From Heyndrickxia sporothermodurans (GTDB taxonomy: Bacteria > Bacillota > Bacilli > Bacillales > Bacillaceae_C), in assembly GCA_018333075.1 (NCBI GenBank), contig BORH01000001.1:372001-436000 (forward strand): a stretch of DNA of 64,000 nt. Reading direction: 5' to 3'. The position numbers and the translations under genes were made by a program. Below are positions 46,256 to 56,300 of this stretch, one piece after another (position 1 is the stretch's first letter; each line of letters opens with the position of its first letter). The notes beneath the pieces were generated by a model that ran no database searches, was not told the origin of the DNA, and saw only the letters and a list, made by a program, of their open reading frames with translations.

Positions 46256-47740
46256 TTATTTTCGATTTCCACGCTTTTTAACAATGAAGATAAAGGCAAA
46301 GAATACAATCCAAATAAGAATAAGTGCCGCGATAAACATAAAGTTTATACCTGTTTTATCTACAACATTATAAATTTCAGAGGTTTCTCTTTCTAAAGCA
46401 AGTTTAAAGGTTCCATCCTCTGCACGTACTACCCCGCCATTTAATAAACCTCTAAATTCTTCTTTATTAATATTTATTTGATCTGACGATAGTTTAACAA
46501 CCTGTGTTTTACCTGTATTGTTAATTGCGATGATATTTGTTTTATCTTTATACTGCCTTTTGTATACAATCATTCCATCCTTTTCATATAAAATTTTCAT
46601 TGATCCCTTCGTCAAAGCTGGCTGCTGCTGACGAACTCTTCCAATCATTGTCATGTAATCAATCAATTCTTTTTCTGTTCTGAAATTCATCATCTTTCGA
46701 TTATCAGGGACATTACCCCCATCAATTGCAATCTCAGAGCCATAATAGACAATTGGTATTTGTTCTTGAGTATATAAATAGGTTAAGGCTAATTTCCATC
46801 GTGTACCTGGAAATTGATTAGTTTTAACCATATCTCTTGTATATCTTTTCATATAATGATTATCAAAAAAGGCTCCCATTACTGTGGAGTTTAGATTGTT
46901 TTTATTCTCTTTTTCAATAGCAAGCACAGGTTTTAACGATTGATCAATCGTTGAATATGCATCACGTAATGGCTGATTTAGTCGATAATCTAATGTCCCA
47001 TCTAACCCAGCTTGTTGATAATTTTTCATTAGCTTAATATCTTTAGTATTTATGTCCCCTAATAAATAGAAATTTTTTTTTATTGATTTTACAGCTGTAG
47101 AAAATTGATTCCAAAACTGAGTAGGAGATTGATTTGCATTACTTAGTAAATAGCCATCGATATTTGTTTTTGTAATCCACCATTTTGCAGCATCAATTAA
47201 ATATTTATTTACATCAGGATTATTGTGATCAATTGCAAAAACATGTTCTGCAGCTTTTTCTTTAAACCAGTCCTTCTTATCTGGTTCGTTAACTAAAGGA
47301 CTTTCTGCACTCACTTGATTCGTAGGAAAATCAATGATGATTTTTAAGTTTCTTTTATGTACCTCATCAACTAGTTTTTTAAACTCTTTTATTGACCCAA
47401 AATGCTCATCCGTTTTATAAAAATCTGTGATTCTATATCCATCATATCCCTTATCATCATTTTTAAAAATAGGGGTAAGCATTACTGTGGTAAAACCAAG
47501 GTCTTTTAAGTAATCTAATTTATCAATAATACCTTGAAAATCTCCACCCTGAAAACTAAGTGGATCAAAAACATTAATATTTTGATCATTTTTGGAATCA
47601 CCATTATTAAATCGATCAATCATTAAGAAATAAATTGTCTCATCCTGCCAGTTCCGATCTTCTTTTACTTCAGCATGTGCGGGTAAAGAATAGAAACAAA
47701 GAATCGCCATGAGACAAAATGTCAAAGCTTTTTTTAGCAT
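46256..47740 (-). CDS. Membrane-anchored GH13 alpha-amylase-like protein without catalytic residues
   Basis: 494 residues. Signal peptide (1-23, cleavage after AHA), a GH13 barrel (about 30-375), a C-terminal beta domain, and a final membrane span (about 465-488) with a basic tail, so it would be displayed on the outer face of the membrane. Overall similarity to Bacillus alpha-amylases is clear (DGYRITDFYKTDEHFG, TRWKLALTYLYT, IPIVYYGSEIA). However, nucleophile Asp is Ser200 (GYLLSNA for GFRLDA), acid/base Glu is Asp229 (LLGDIN for LLGEVW), and the stabilising Asp in FLDNHD is Tyr296 (FFDNHY). The region I His is Gln142. Hydrolysis is unlikely; glycan binding is possible. Confidence 0.88.
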   Translation of the reverse strand: MLKKALTFCLMAILCFYSLPAHAEVKEDRNWQDETIYFLMIDRFNNGDSKNDQNINVFDPLSFQGGDFQGIIDKLDYLKDLGFTTVMLTPIFKNDDKGYDGYRITDFYKTDEHFGSIKEFKKLVDEVHKRNLKIIIDFPTNQVSAESPLVNEPDKKDWFKEKAAEHVFAIDHNNPDVNKYLIDAAKWWITKTNIDGYLLSNANQSPTQFWNQFSTAVKSIKKNFYLLGDINTKDIKLMKNYQQAGLDGTLDYRLNQPLRDAYSTIDQSLKPVLAIEKENKNNLNSTVMGAFFDNHYMKRYTRDMVKTNQFPGTRWKLALTYLYTQEQIPIVYYGSEIAIDGGNVPDNRKMMNFRTEKELIDYMTMIGRVRQQQPALTKGSMKILYEKDGMIVYKRQYKDKTNIIAINNTGKTQVVKLSSDQININKEEFRGLLNGGVVRAEDGTFKLALERETSEIYNVVDKTGINFMFIAALILIWIVFFAFIFIVKKRGNRK

Positions 47741-47952
47741 TTTCCCCCTCCTAAATATTTCATCACGAATTAAGATTATCCTTTCTCGAATGTAACGTCA
47801 AACCTATCAAATGAATTTATATAAAAACATTGTACAAATTTGAAATTTATATGACACATTCCGACACTTTTCAACTAGTTTTCTATTATAGGTATGTTTT
47901 TTAACTAGTTTGTCTAAAACGGTGTTATAGAAGGTATTTGGAGGAGTGTCTT

Positions 47953-48516
47953 ATGGATCAATTACAAAGATTACAACTTATTGAACATCAAACTCGGGCT
48001 TTTTTAGAGGGAGAAATTGAAAACATTAATAATCAATGGGTATTTTTTGATGATGAGACAGATGAAGCTACAATGCTTGAACATTATAATGATCAGGAAA
48101 TTGAAATTTATTTCCATCATAAATGGGCAAAAGGAATACTTGCTCAGGAAACGATAATAGTAAATCATAATGAGCAAGTATTTCTTCAAGATAAAATGAA
48201 AATGAGAATAAAGAAACAAATTGTGTTTTCCTTAAGCATGCTTTTGGATGAATTAGATGATGATATATTTTTCCAATTTATTCATACATTAAATTCACTA
48301 GATTTTTCTATTTATGATTGTATTTTCAGTCATAATCAGCTTTCTTTTTTAGAGAATGCTCAGAGAAAACAAGGTGTCAATCTACTTATTTTTGATAATG
48401 GAGAAATTGTACTTTCTGTCCATCATCATTTTTTGCGTGAAAGTGATCATTTAGATCGATTTGAATTTACATTGAATACTGGAAAAAGATTAATAATTGA
48501 TAAAATGAAGAAATAA
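47953..48516 (+). CDS. DUF2777-like protein
   Basis: 187 residues from ATG at 47953 (MDQLQRLQLIEHQTR), with GGAGGAG eight bases upstream. An N-terminal acidic region (EGEIENINNQWVFFDDETDEA) and later helical part; no signal, span or catalytic motif. It resembles DUF2777 proteins restricted to Bacillaceae. Function unknown. Monocistronic, ended by a strong terminator. Confidence 0.78.
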   Translation: MDQLQRLQLIEHQTRAFLEGEIENINNQWVFFDDETDEATMLEHYNDQEIEIYFHHKWAKGILAQETIIVNHNEQVFLQDKMKMRIKKQIVFSLSMLLDELDDDIFFQFIHTLNSLDFSIYDCIFSHNQLSFLENAQRKQGVNLLIFDNGEIVLSVHHHFLRESDHLDRFEFTLNTGKRLIIDKMKK

Positions 48517-48543
48517 ATATTTCGAAACGATTATGGAAAAAAT

Positions 48544-48578
48544 AAAAAGCGATAGAGAGGACTCTATCGCTTTTTTAA
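48544..48578. terminator. Bidirectional terminator between the DUF2777-like gene and yisL
   Basis: AAAAAGCGATAGAG / CTCTATCGCTTTTTT around AGGA; near-perfect and symmetrical. Confidence 0.92.
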
Positions 48579-48580
48579 TA

Positions 48581-48940
48581 TTATATTGTAGCAGGTAGTT
48601 TAACAAAACCTAAATAAAGTGCTGCGATGAAGAAAATGATAAATAAAATCCAGAATAAACCTGTTCCTTTTCCTTTTTTTACTTTTACTAAAATCATTTC
48701 AAGCATTCCAATAATTAATAAACCGTCTAATAATTTAATACCGTATAATGCTGGATTTGCTTTTTGGAATTTAAAAAACAGAAAAGCACCCGTTACGATA
48801 ATCAGTATGTAGAATAAGCGTGTGATCATATGAACAATCTTTGCACCCTTTGCATTACCACCTTTATATAATGCAAGAGCAATAAAAAATAAAATAATCG
48901 CTATAACCCAAGTTGTAATATGTGCATGGGTAGTGTACAT
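48581..48940 (-). CDS. yisL: YisL-family membrane protein (DUF1516)
   Basis: 119 residues, four predicted membrane spans starting after MYTTHAHITT; short loops with KGGNAKGAK and KVKKGKGTG. Matches the UPF0344/YisL family. Function unknown. Start ATG behind TAGGAGG. Next to yisK, as in B. subtilis. Confidence 0.9.
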   Translation of the reverse strand: MYTTHAHITTWVIAIILFFIALALYKGGNAKGAKIVHMITRLFYILIIVTGAFLFFKFQKANPALYGIKLLDGLLIIGMLEMILVKVKKGKGTGLFWILFIIFFIAALYLGFVKLPATI

Positions 48941-49015
48941 AGTTTCATCCTCCTAATTATAATCATACTTCCATTTATCTTATCATAAGTGCATCCGTAG
49001 ATAAATGAATACTCT

Positions 49016-49912
49016 CTATTGTACTTTATTTGTCAAAGTTCCAATTCCTTCAATCGTTATCTCTATGACATCATTTTTTTTCAAAAAGATAGGTGGCTTA
49101 TATCCTTTACCGACACCAGCTGGTGTACCTGTAGCTATAATATCCCCTGGTTGAAGTGTCATCCCTTTTGATAATGTTGAAATGATTTCTTCTATTGAAA
49201 AAATAAAGTGCTTGGTATTTGAATTTTGACGGACTTCATTATTCACTTTTGTCATAATATCTAAATTATTAGGATGTTTAAGCTGTGAATGATGAACAAT
49301 CCATGGACCAATTGGACAAGACGAATCTAAGCTTTTTCCAATAAAAAATTGTTTATGGCGTTTTTGCAAATCCCTTGCTGTTACATCATTAAGGATGGTA
49401 TAACCGAAAACATGATTAAGAGCTTCGTCCTTTGAAATATTTTTCCCTTCTTTTCCGATGACAACGGCAAGCTCTCCCTCATAATCAAGTTCATTTGTAA
49501 CCTCAGAATGTAATTCTACAGGAGATAAATGCCCAGTCACTGAAGTAGTAGCTTTCGTAAAGATCATGACATGTTCAGGAATGTCCGCTTCACTCCCCAT
49601 TTCTATTGCATGGTCACGATAATTCTTTCCTACACACATAATATTTCTTATCGGGTTAGGAATAGGCGATAGCCATTTGATTAAATCCTGATTGACATAA
49701 AATTTATGTTTCTCTTCGTTCATTTCTTTAATCACTCGTTCTACAGCAAAAATAAATGCATCTCCTTGTTGAATACCTTCAAGTAATGTATATGGAAGAC
49801 TGTGATTTTCTCTCCTTTCAACAACTAATGATAAATTGATGATTTCCCCCGCTTGTTCATCCAAAATCCCATATTGCTCAACACCATTTAATTCAAATGT
49901 TGTAAATTTCAT
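49016..49912 (-). CDS. yisK: Fumarylacetoacetate-hydrolase-family protein YisK
   Basis: 298 residues. Metal-site motifs of the FAH fold are present: a Glu cluster in DYEGELAVVIGKEGKNI, and the C-terminal TGTPAGVGKGYKPP. The N-terminal 60-residue cap matches YisK. B. subtilis YisK decarboxylates oxaloacetate and interacts with the cell-shape protein Mbl. Start ATG behind GGGGTG. Its stop is about 75 bp before the yisL start; the DUF418 gene upstream is 14 bp away, so they are probably co-transcribed. Confidence 0.92.
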   Translation of the reverse strand: MKFTTFELNGVEQYGILDEQAGEIINLSLVVERRENHSLPYTLLEGIQQGDAFIFAVERVIKEMNEEKHKFYVNQDLIKWLSPIPNPIRNIMCVGKNYRDHAIEMGSEADIPEHVMIFTKATTSVTGHLSPVELHSEVTNELDYEGELAVVIGKEGKNISKDEALNHVFGYTILNDVTARDLQKRHKQFFIGKSLDSSCPIGPWIVHHSQLKHPNNLDIMTKVNNEVRQNSNTKHFIFSIEEIISTLSKGMTLQPGDIIATGTPAGVGKGYKPPIFLKKNDVIEITIEGIGTLTNKVQ

Positions 49913-49926
49913 TACTATTCACCCCA

Positions 49927-51105
49927 TTAATTTTCTTTAGTGGAAAACTTTCTATATGTAAAATACCGCCAAAGCTTTTCCACTGGTCCATACTTAAATT
50001 TTATAAACCAGATTTCCGCAATAATAACTTGAATCACAAAAATAATGATAGCTAATAGCATACTCGTTCCTAATGTTAGTTTACTATATAATCCTAAACC
50101 ATAGCTGTAAAAAATTAGAGTACCAATAACAGATTGAGTTAGATAAATGGTTAATGACATTCTTCCCGCTGCTGCAAATGGTTTAAATAGCTTAATCAAG
50201 CGTTGGTTTGTCAAGAGAAGGATTAATAGTGAACTATAAGCAAAGCTTAAAATGGTTCCACCTAATGTTTGCTGAATATATGTATACGCAATATTAGCAT
50301 CTACTAAAACTGGAAGTGATTTTAAGAAAAGACCTATTGGCATTGAAATGATGAATATAATAAGCCATTTTTTCCTTTTTTTATGTGCTTGTTGAAGCCA
50401 CTTTAATTTTGCTGCACCTGCTCCAATCATCATTAATGGAATTATACCGAGAATTAGAAAAGCAATATTCTCCGGTCCGTTTACCATATACCAGTCTAAA
50501 AGCCTTTGGCGGGTTATCTCCCAATAATCACCAGATACATAGGTTTCTACAGAATTTGTAATGCTGACAATATCTGAGTACATACTTACATCACTTTGAT
50601 AAAGGATATTTATAATCATAATAAATAGACTGAATAGCATACTCGGAACAAAAAATAGGATAGCACCAATCGTAAGTAATTTTCTGCCTGACCAATTTAG
50701 CATTGGCAATAAAATTAAACCGAATACTGCATAATTAATTAAGATGTCACCTGACCAAATGAAAAACGCATGAATAACTCCTATAACTAACAGAACCAAT
50801 AATCTTTTTACACCAATTTTATAAAAAGGTATTCCTTTTTCAGTAGTTCTCTCTCTCAAGATGATTAATCCATATCCAAACAACATCGCAAAAATAGGAT
50901 AAAAGCTTGATTGTATGAATACTTGAATCCATTTAAATAAGGTGCTATCAGCATCCTTCCACCATTCATATGGATCGTAATAAAGGATCGGGGACTCAAA
51001 AGATATCATATTAATTAAAAAAATGCCTAGTAAACTAATCCCCCTTAATATATCCAATGAGGAAATTCGTTCATTGGCTTGAGTAGGGAATAACCCATTG
51101 TTCAT
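49927..51105 (-). CDS. DUF418/YeiB-like multispanning membrane protein
   Basis: 392 residues with about ten membrane spans. The N-terminus RISSLDILRGISLLGIFLINM and the C-terminal DUF418 region (RMSLTIYLTQSVIGTLIFY, YGPVEKLWR) identify the family, which is distantly related to membrane acyltransferases. Substrate unknown. Start ATG on the minus strand after GGTGG. Only 14 bp separate it from yisK downstream. Confidence 0.88.
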   Translation of the reverse strand: MNNGLFPTQANERISSLDILRGISLLGIFLINMISFESPILYYDPYEWWKDADSTLFKWIQVFIQSSFYPIFAMLFGYGLIILRERTTEKGIPFYKIGVKRLLVLLVIGVIHAFFIWSGDILINYAVFGLILLPMLNWSGRKLLTIGAILFFVPSMLFSLFIMIINILYQSDVSMYSDIVSITNSVETYVSGDYWEITRQRLLDWYMVNGPENIAFLILGIIPLMMIGAGAAKLKWLQQAHKKRKKWLIIFIISMPIGLFLKSLPVLVDANIAYTYIQQTLGGTILSFAYSSLLILLLTNQRLIKLFKPFAAAGRMSLTIYLTQSVIGTLIFYSYGLGLYSKLTLGTSMLLAIIIFVIQVIIAEIWFIKFKYGPVEKLWRYFTYRKFSTKEN

Positions 51106-51210
51106 TTTACCACCATCTTATACAGATTTGATCCAACACCACCTTTGACATTTTTGGCGTGTCTCATTTTACCTTATTGTACAACGACTTCTTCAATTAG
51201 GCTAATTAAT

Positions 51211-51238
51211 CACATTTCATTTTTCGCTTCATATGATA
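51211..51238 (+). promoter_or_regulatory. Sigma-K-like promoter of the gerP operon
   Basis: A -10 of CATATGATA (51230-51238), matching CATAnnnTA, with an AC at 51212-51213 sixteen bases upstream. Sigma-K transcription of gerP in the mother cell is established for B. subtilis and B. cereus. Position fits, about 57 bp before gerPA. Confidence 0.75.
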
Positions 51239-51294
51239 TGTCAGATAGAAATAATTCTTTGGTTTAAGCTTATAGGATAAGGATGTGAACGGTA

Positions 51295-51516
51295 ATGCCT
51301 GGGTTTGTTGGCGCCGTTCAAATTATGAATATTGGTTCGAGCGGTGTTTTTCATATTGGTGATGTGTTTCAAGTTACCCCAATCGCATCAGTAAAAACGT
51401 TTGCTGGTGCTGGATCATTTAATACTGGAGAGAGCTTAGCCGTTCAAAATTATCAATCGGCTACAAATACATTAGACAATGATGGACTAGATCAAGGCAA
51501 CTTCTTTAATGTGTAG
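51295..51516 (+). CDS. gerPA: Spore germination protein GerPA
   Basis: 73 residues: [25 protein letters not shown], then a Gly/Ser/Asn-rich [12 protein letters not shown] and C-terminal DQGNFFNV. It is a paralogue of GerPF at the other end of the operon (same MPxxVGxxQI start). GerP proteins are coat components that help germinants reach inner-membrane receptors. Start ATG after AAGGATGTGAACG. Confidence 0.93.
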   Translation: MPGFVGAVQIMNIGSSGVFHIGDVFQVTPIASVKTFAGAGSFNTGESLAVQNYQSATNTLDNDGLDQGNFFNV

Positions 51517-51549
51517 GTTCCACTTACTTTTTATCTTAAGGGTGATAAA

Positions 51550-51807
51550 ATGAAAATAAATGTTCAACAAACCATTCAAATTCGAATGATAAAAATAGGT
51601 GGAATAACGAATTCATCCGTCTTTCAAATTGGAACTGCTGGCATTATTAAACCTGCTTCCTACCTTTATAATACTGGAGGCTTCGTTAGGCCAGCACCAA
51701 CAGTTGGTGAAGTTGGTGCTCCAATTGGTAAAACGACACTTGTACCATTAAGAGAGGAGAAAATGAACAAACCATTTGATAATAAGGGAGGTTTTACAAA
51801 TGAATAA
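51550..51807 (+). CDS. gerPB: Spore germination protein GerPB
   Basis: 85 residues; MKINVQQTIQIRMIKIGGITNSSVFQIGTAG contains the SSVFQIG motif shared by GerPA, PD, PE and PF. Second gene of the operon, overlapping gerPC by eight bases. Probably in the spore coat. Confidence 0.92.
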   Translation: MKINVQQTIQIRMIKIGGITNSSVFQIGTAGIIKPASYLYNTGGFVRPAPTVGEVGAPIGKTTLVPLREEKMNKPFDNKGGFTNE

Positions 51808-52414
51808 TTACAGCAGCCATATTCAACAATTGTACCAATATATTCAGTATCAACAAAAAAAACTTTCCCATTTTGAAAAAAAAATAGAAAGCTTATCTAA
51901 GGATATACAAATGCTGAAGGATAAGCCACCCATCAATGTTGAGAGATTAGAGTATAAATTTGATCAATTAAAAATTGAAAAGCTGGATGGGACTTTAAAT
52001 ATAGGGGTCAACCCAGCAGATCTTAATAATATTGAAGATATGGAAGTCCCAACTCCTCCATTTCAACAAAATGCAGTTGCTAATCCTGCCTTTAGACAAA
52101 ACTTACTAGATAGAGTGAAACAGTATATTGATAAAGATGTATTAGTTGTTATTCGTGAAACTGAAGCCCAGTTAGGATTTAAATTAGATCATCAATATCG
52201 GGACTTTATTATTAATGATTTGCAAAAACAGCTTCCACAGCGCGTCGACTATTTTATTAATTTAATTGCGGGTGAAAATCAAGGAAATATATCTGATGAT
52301 AAATTATTAAATCAAGCATTTATTAGAATGAAGGCTGATATAGATCAGGCTGTTTATATGTTTGTTTCGCAATTACCACAAAACATGAATGGAGATGGAA
52401 ATAATGGAGCTTAA
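51800..52414 (+). CDS. gerPC: Spore germination protein GerPC
   Basis: 204 residues from ATG at 51800 (MNNYSSHIQQLYQYI), behind GGGAGG; a longer frame has no ribosome site. An N-terminal coiled coil (about 8-45) is followed by a globular part with the Gln-rich LQKQLPQRVDYF segment. Largest GerP protein. Overlaps gerPB by eight and gerPD by eleven bases. Confidence 0.93.
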   Translation: MNNYSSHIQQLYQYIQYQQKKLSHFEKKIESLSKDIQMLKDKPPINVERLEYKFDQLKIEKLDGTLNIGVNPADLNNIEDMEVPTPPFQQNAVANPAFRQNLLDRVKQYIDKDVLVVIRETEAQLGFKLDHQYRDFIINDLQKQLPQRVDYFINLIAGENQGNISDDKLLNQAFIRMKADIDQAVYMFVSQLPQNMNGDGNNGA

Positions 52415-52580
52415 TGTCATCAATCGAGACATAAATGTTGAACATATACGAGTAATTGGGATATCCAGTTCTTCTTTGTTTCTAATCGGTGATGCTGACA
52501 CGATACAACAAGCGTCAACCTTTGATACACCAACAGAATCATTAATTATTGGACCATTCACTCCTTTTGTTCCTCGATAA
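52404..52580 (+). CDS. gerPD: Spore germination protein GerPD
   Basis: 58 residues from ATG at 52404 (MELNVINRDINVEHIRVIGISSSSLFLIGDAD). The SSSLFLIGD motif is the GerP repeat, and the length equals that of B. subtilis GerPD. ATGGAGATGG upstream supplies the ribosome site inside gerPC. Confidence 0.92.
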   Translation: MELNVINRDINVEHIRVIGISSSSLFLIGDADTIQQASTFDTPTESLIIGPFTPFVPR

Positions 52581-52582
52581 TC

Positions 52583-52981
52583 ATGTTACCTAAAAGAAAC
52601 TCATTTGTTGATGAAGTTCGCATAAATGATGTCGTAATTGGGTCCAATTTTCAAATAGGTGACTCGTCACTAATTAATACACACTCAAAAGTATTTGCTC
52701 TTCATAGAGAAAAGGAATTATTTTTCGGTTTTGAATCTGATTATGAGGATTTCATCGTTTTTACAGAGCCAATACCCATTCCACCAATTTCTGAAAAACT
52801 ACATTTTAAAAAATTCAATGCCAATCCTACTATCCATGTTTCCTTTGTTAGAATTATCGGTCTGTCTACTAGCTCTATTTTCCAAATAGGTAATACAAAA
52901 AAAGCTTATCTTGAATCAAGAATTCATCACACAAGACAGCTAGAAGAACATAAAGAAAATATCACAGATAGAAATGAATAA
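52583..52981 (+). CDS. gerPE: Spore germination protein GerPE
   Basis: 132 residues with two GerP-type motifs, GSNFQIGDSS near the start and TSSIFQIGNTK near the end, suggesting an internal duplication. Begins two bases after the stop of gerPD. Confidence 0.91.
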   Translation: MLPKRNSFVDEVRINDVVIGSNFQIGDSSLINTHSKVFALHREKELFFGFESDYEDFIVFTEPIPIPPISEKLHFKKFNANPTIHVSFVRIIGLSTSSIFQIGNTKKAYLESRIHHTRQLEEHKENITDRNE

Positions 52982-53027
52982 CATACACTAGGATTATAAT
53001 CTATTCACAGGAAAAGGATGTTGATCA

Positions 53028-53249
53028 ATGCCTGCTATTGTCGGACCTTTGCAGATTGTAAGTATTGGAACTAATGGTGTAACACATTTTGGGGATACGG
53101 CGGTGATTTCACCAAAGGGCAGTTTTAAGTATTTTACTGGCTCAGGAACGATTAATACTGGAGCCCTATTTATAGTTAATAATGCGTTTAGCATTACAGC
53201 CACTTTTGATGCGAACCTTATCGATCAACCAATATTCGGAAATAATTAA
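53028..53249 (+). CDS. gerPF: Spore germination protein GerPF
   Basis: 73 residues, MPAIVGPLQIVSIGTNGVTHFGDTA...KYFTGSGTINTGALF...DQPIFGNN. Last gene of gerPABCDEF. Ribosome site GGAAAAGGATG lies upstream of the ATG. Confidence 0.93.
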   Translation: MPAIVGPLQIVSIGTNGVTHFGDTAVISPKGSFKYFTGSGTINTGALFIVNNAFSITATFDANLIDQPIFGNN

Positions 53250-53269
53250 CATTAACAGACAATCAAAAT

Positions 53270-53312
53270 ACCGAACAACTCATAGATTTAATCTGTTGTT
53301 CGGTACAATTTT
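53270..53312. terminator. Terminator between gerPF and addA
   Basis: ACCGAACAAC / GTTGTTCGGT stem with an inner AGAT/ATCT stem, followed by ACAATTTTA. The T-tracts are short on both sides. Confidence 0.7.
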
Positions 53313-53320
53313 AGATTTCA

Positions 53321-56300
53321 TTACATCTTCAATAAATGTCCACCATCAAAGAAATATAAATATTTTTCAACGATTTCTTTCTTTAAAATTTGCTTAAGTG
53401 CTTTTTCATACAACTCTAATTGAACTTTATACCTTTTTTCTAGCACTGGTTTTGCTTCATCAAATCCACCTTTATAGCGATCATGAATCCCATCTGTTTT
53501 AAAATCCAGCAAATATATTCCTTCATCTGTTTCCATGATACAATCAATGACACCTTGGACAAGGATGGTCTCCTCTCCGCTAGTCTCGTAAAGCTCTTGT
53601 GCACTAATGGCCATACTAAAAGGAACCTCCCTTTGAACCTTTTTAGCATCAAGTAATTTTCCCCCTATTTGTGTTGAAAATAAAAGGATAATTTGTTGAA
53701 TATTTATCGCTCCGATTTGTTCCTTTGTTAATAACTCCTTCTGTAACATTTCATCTAACAAATCCTTTACGGATTCAGTGGTTGGAGCACTTTCTAACGA
53801 AAGATGCTGCATGACCATATGCATTGCAGTTCCTCGTTCAGCAGGTGAAAGTGCTTTTTCTCTCATAAAGCGTGGACGATTAAATACTGGCTTCTGCGAT
53901 TTTTGTATTAATTCTGTACTTGCCGATTCGTCACGAATTTCGTACAACCTTTTCAATTCAGATACAGATTGTTTAGATCGACTAATTGTTGAAGAAAAAA
54001 ACGGATATTGATAGGATAGTCGTTCATTTATTTCTTCATTTTGCTCCGTTTGAATATTGACCATTTTTCCTTCCCTTATTTTATCAATCCAATCTTCATC
54101 CAGTTCTTCATTTGATTCAGCTTGACTTACTAGCCCCTCTTTTTCTATGACCTCAATTCTCCAACAAGATGGATGTTCAGCAATCTCAGCTGGTAGAAGT
54201 GGGCTTTTCTGTACCTGGTTTGAATGAATATGTTCACAATTTTGATGACGAATGATGCTCGGTCCAATCCAATCTAAATAGGAGCCAGCATTAGCCCTTA
54301 AACTATCTTTTAACAGCCATTCTGTATGATCCAACACTTTAGCCCACTTGGATATTGTTTTTTCTGCATTTTTAACAGAACTAACCAAATAAAGCTTTTC
54401 TTTCGCTCTCGTTAAGGCTACGTATAAAACACGCATTTCTTCTGAAATCGTCTCAAGCTTTTTCTTCCGCTTAAAAGCAAGCTGAGGCAGGGATGGGTAA
54501 GTAATTCTTTTTTCTACATTGACATATTTTGATGCAAACCCATACTCCTTATCAAACAAGTAGGATTGATTGATGTCCATCATATTCAACTTTCTTGATA
54601 AGCCTGCGACAAAAACAACAGGAAATTCTAATCCTTTACTTGAGTGGATTGTCATTAATTTTACAACATCCTCTTGTTCACTTAGAGCCCGTGCTGCTCC
54701 TAAATCATCCCCTCGCTCCTGCATCCTCTCTATAAATCGCAGAAAACGAAACAATCCTCGAAACGACGTTTCTTCATATTGTCTTGCACGATCGTAAAAA
54801 GCACGTAGATTTGCTTGACGCTGTTTTCCTCCTGGCAAGCCACCAACAAAATCATAAAAGTAAGTGTCACGATATAACTGCCAAATAAGATTCGACAATG
54901 AATCCTGTCTCGCCAATCCACGCCAGCGCTGTAAATTCTCAATAAAAATACTTAATTTTTCATAAAGCTGTTCATTTTCTATTTCAGGTTTCCTTAATAT
55001 AAAGTGTTTGACAGCCTCATAAAACGTGCCATTTTTTGATTGAATCCGAATGGTTGATAAATCCTCCTCATCCAATCCACAGATTGGAGATCGTAAAACA
55101 GAGGCAAGCGGAATATCTTGATATGGATTATCGATAACCTTTAATAAAGAAAGCATAATAGAAATTTCAGTTGCATTGAAATAACCTGTAGAAAGATTTG
55201 CATAAATAGGAACACCCTCTAATTTAAATTGCTCCATAATTTCTGGTGCCCATGGCATTGATCGTAATAGAATGACAATATCTCGATATTGAATTGGACG
55301 ATACGTCCCTGTTTTCGAATTAAATATCGGTTGCTTTTCTTCAATCAGCTGCTTAATTTTTCTTGCCATAAAACGAGCCTCGAGCTGGGATTGCTCTAAC
55401 TCTACCTGATCAAATTGATCAATTGCCGTTTCTTTTTCTTCATCAGTTGAATCAATCGTTTCATCCGCTTGATTAATAATCGCAAGCTCTATAGGATAAA
55501 TCTCATTTTCAGGATATGCAGCACCTTTTACCAATTCAGCCTGCTGGTCATATTCAATTTCCCCAACCGTTACTCCCATAATTTGTTTAAATAAGAAATT
55601 TGTGCCTGCTAATACTTCAAAACGACTACGAAAGTTTTTGGAAAGATCGATCCGTAAACCTGTTTCCTCACCAGTTAATTGGAATCGATTATACTTACCT
55701 AAAAATAAGTTAGGCTCTGCTAGACGAAAACGATAGATTGATTGTTTCACATCGCCTACCATAAATAGATTTCCATTTTCCTCACTATCGTAGGTAACAA
55801 GCTTTAAAATCGTTTCCTGAACCATATTTGTATCTTGATATTCATCTACTAAAACTTCCTTAAATTGATTTCGATAATCTAACGCAGCAATCGAAGGCTT
55901 AACCTGTTCAGCATTTGGCTCCATTAAAATTTGTAAACAGTAGTGCTCCAAATCGGAAAAATCTACTAGCCCTTTTTCTGTTTTAATTTTTGCCATTTGA
56001 CAAGAGAATTTCTTTGTCAATTCAACTAATGTTTCAATTCGATCCTTCATTTCTCGCATATCCTTGATGAAGGACTCGGGTTTTCTTGAAAATAATTCAG
56101 CTTTTATCTTTTCTAGCACTTTTTTCGCAGCTTTTCGCAAATCATCAGCTTTTTTAACAAGATCTTTATCAAAGTCATCTCCGCGGCAACTTTTCGCCCG
56201 AGAAAAGCTCCAAGTATTCATTTCTTGATATAGGTCTTCCCAAGAGCTTTCACTTGCATTTAATAAACGTTCAACGATGGAAAGGTCATCCAAATAATTT

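Noticed and set aside
53182-53397. 71-codon plus-strand frame overlapping gerPF and the terminator
   Set aside because: Shadow of gerPF continuing through a hairpin into addA antisense; no start signal.
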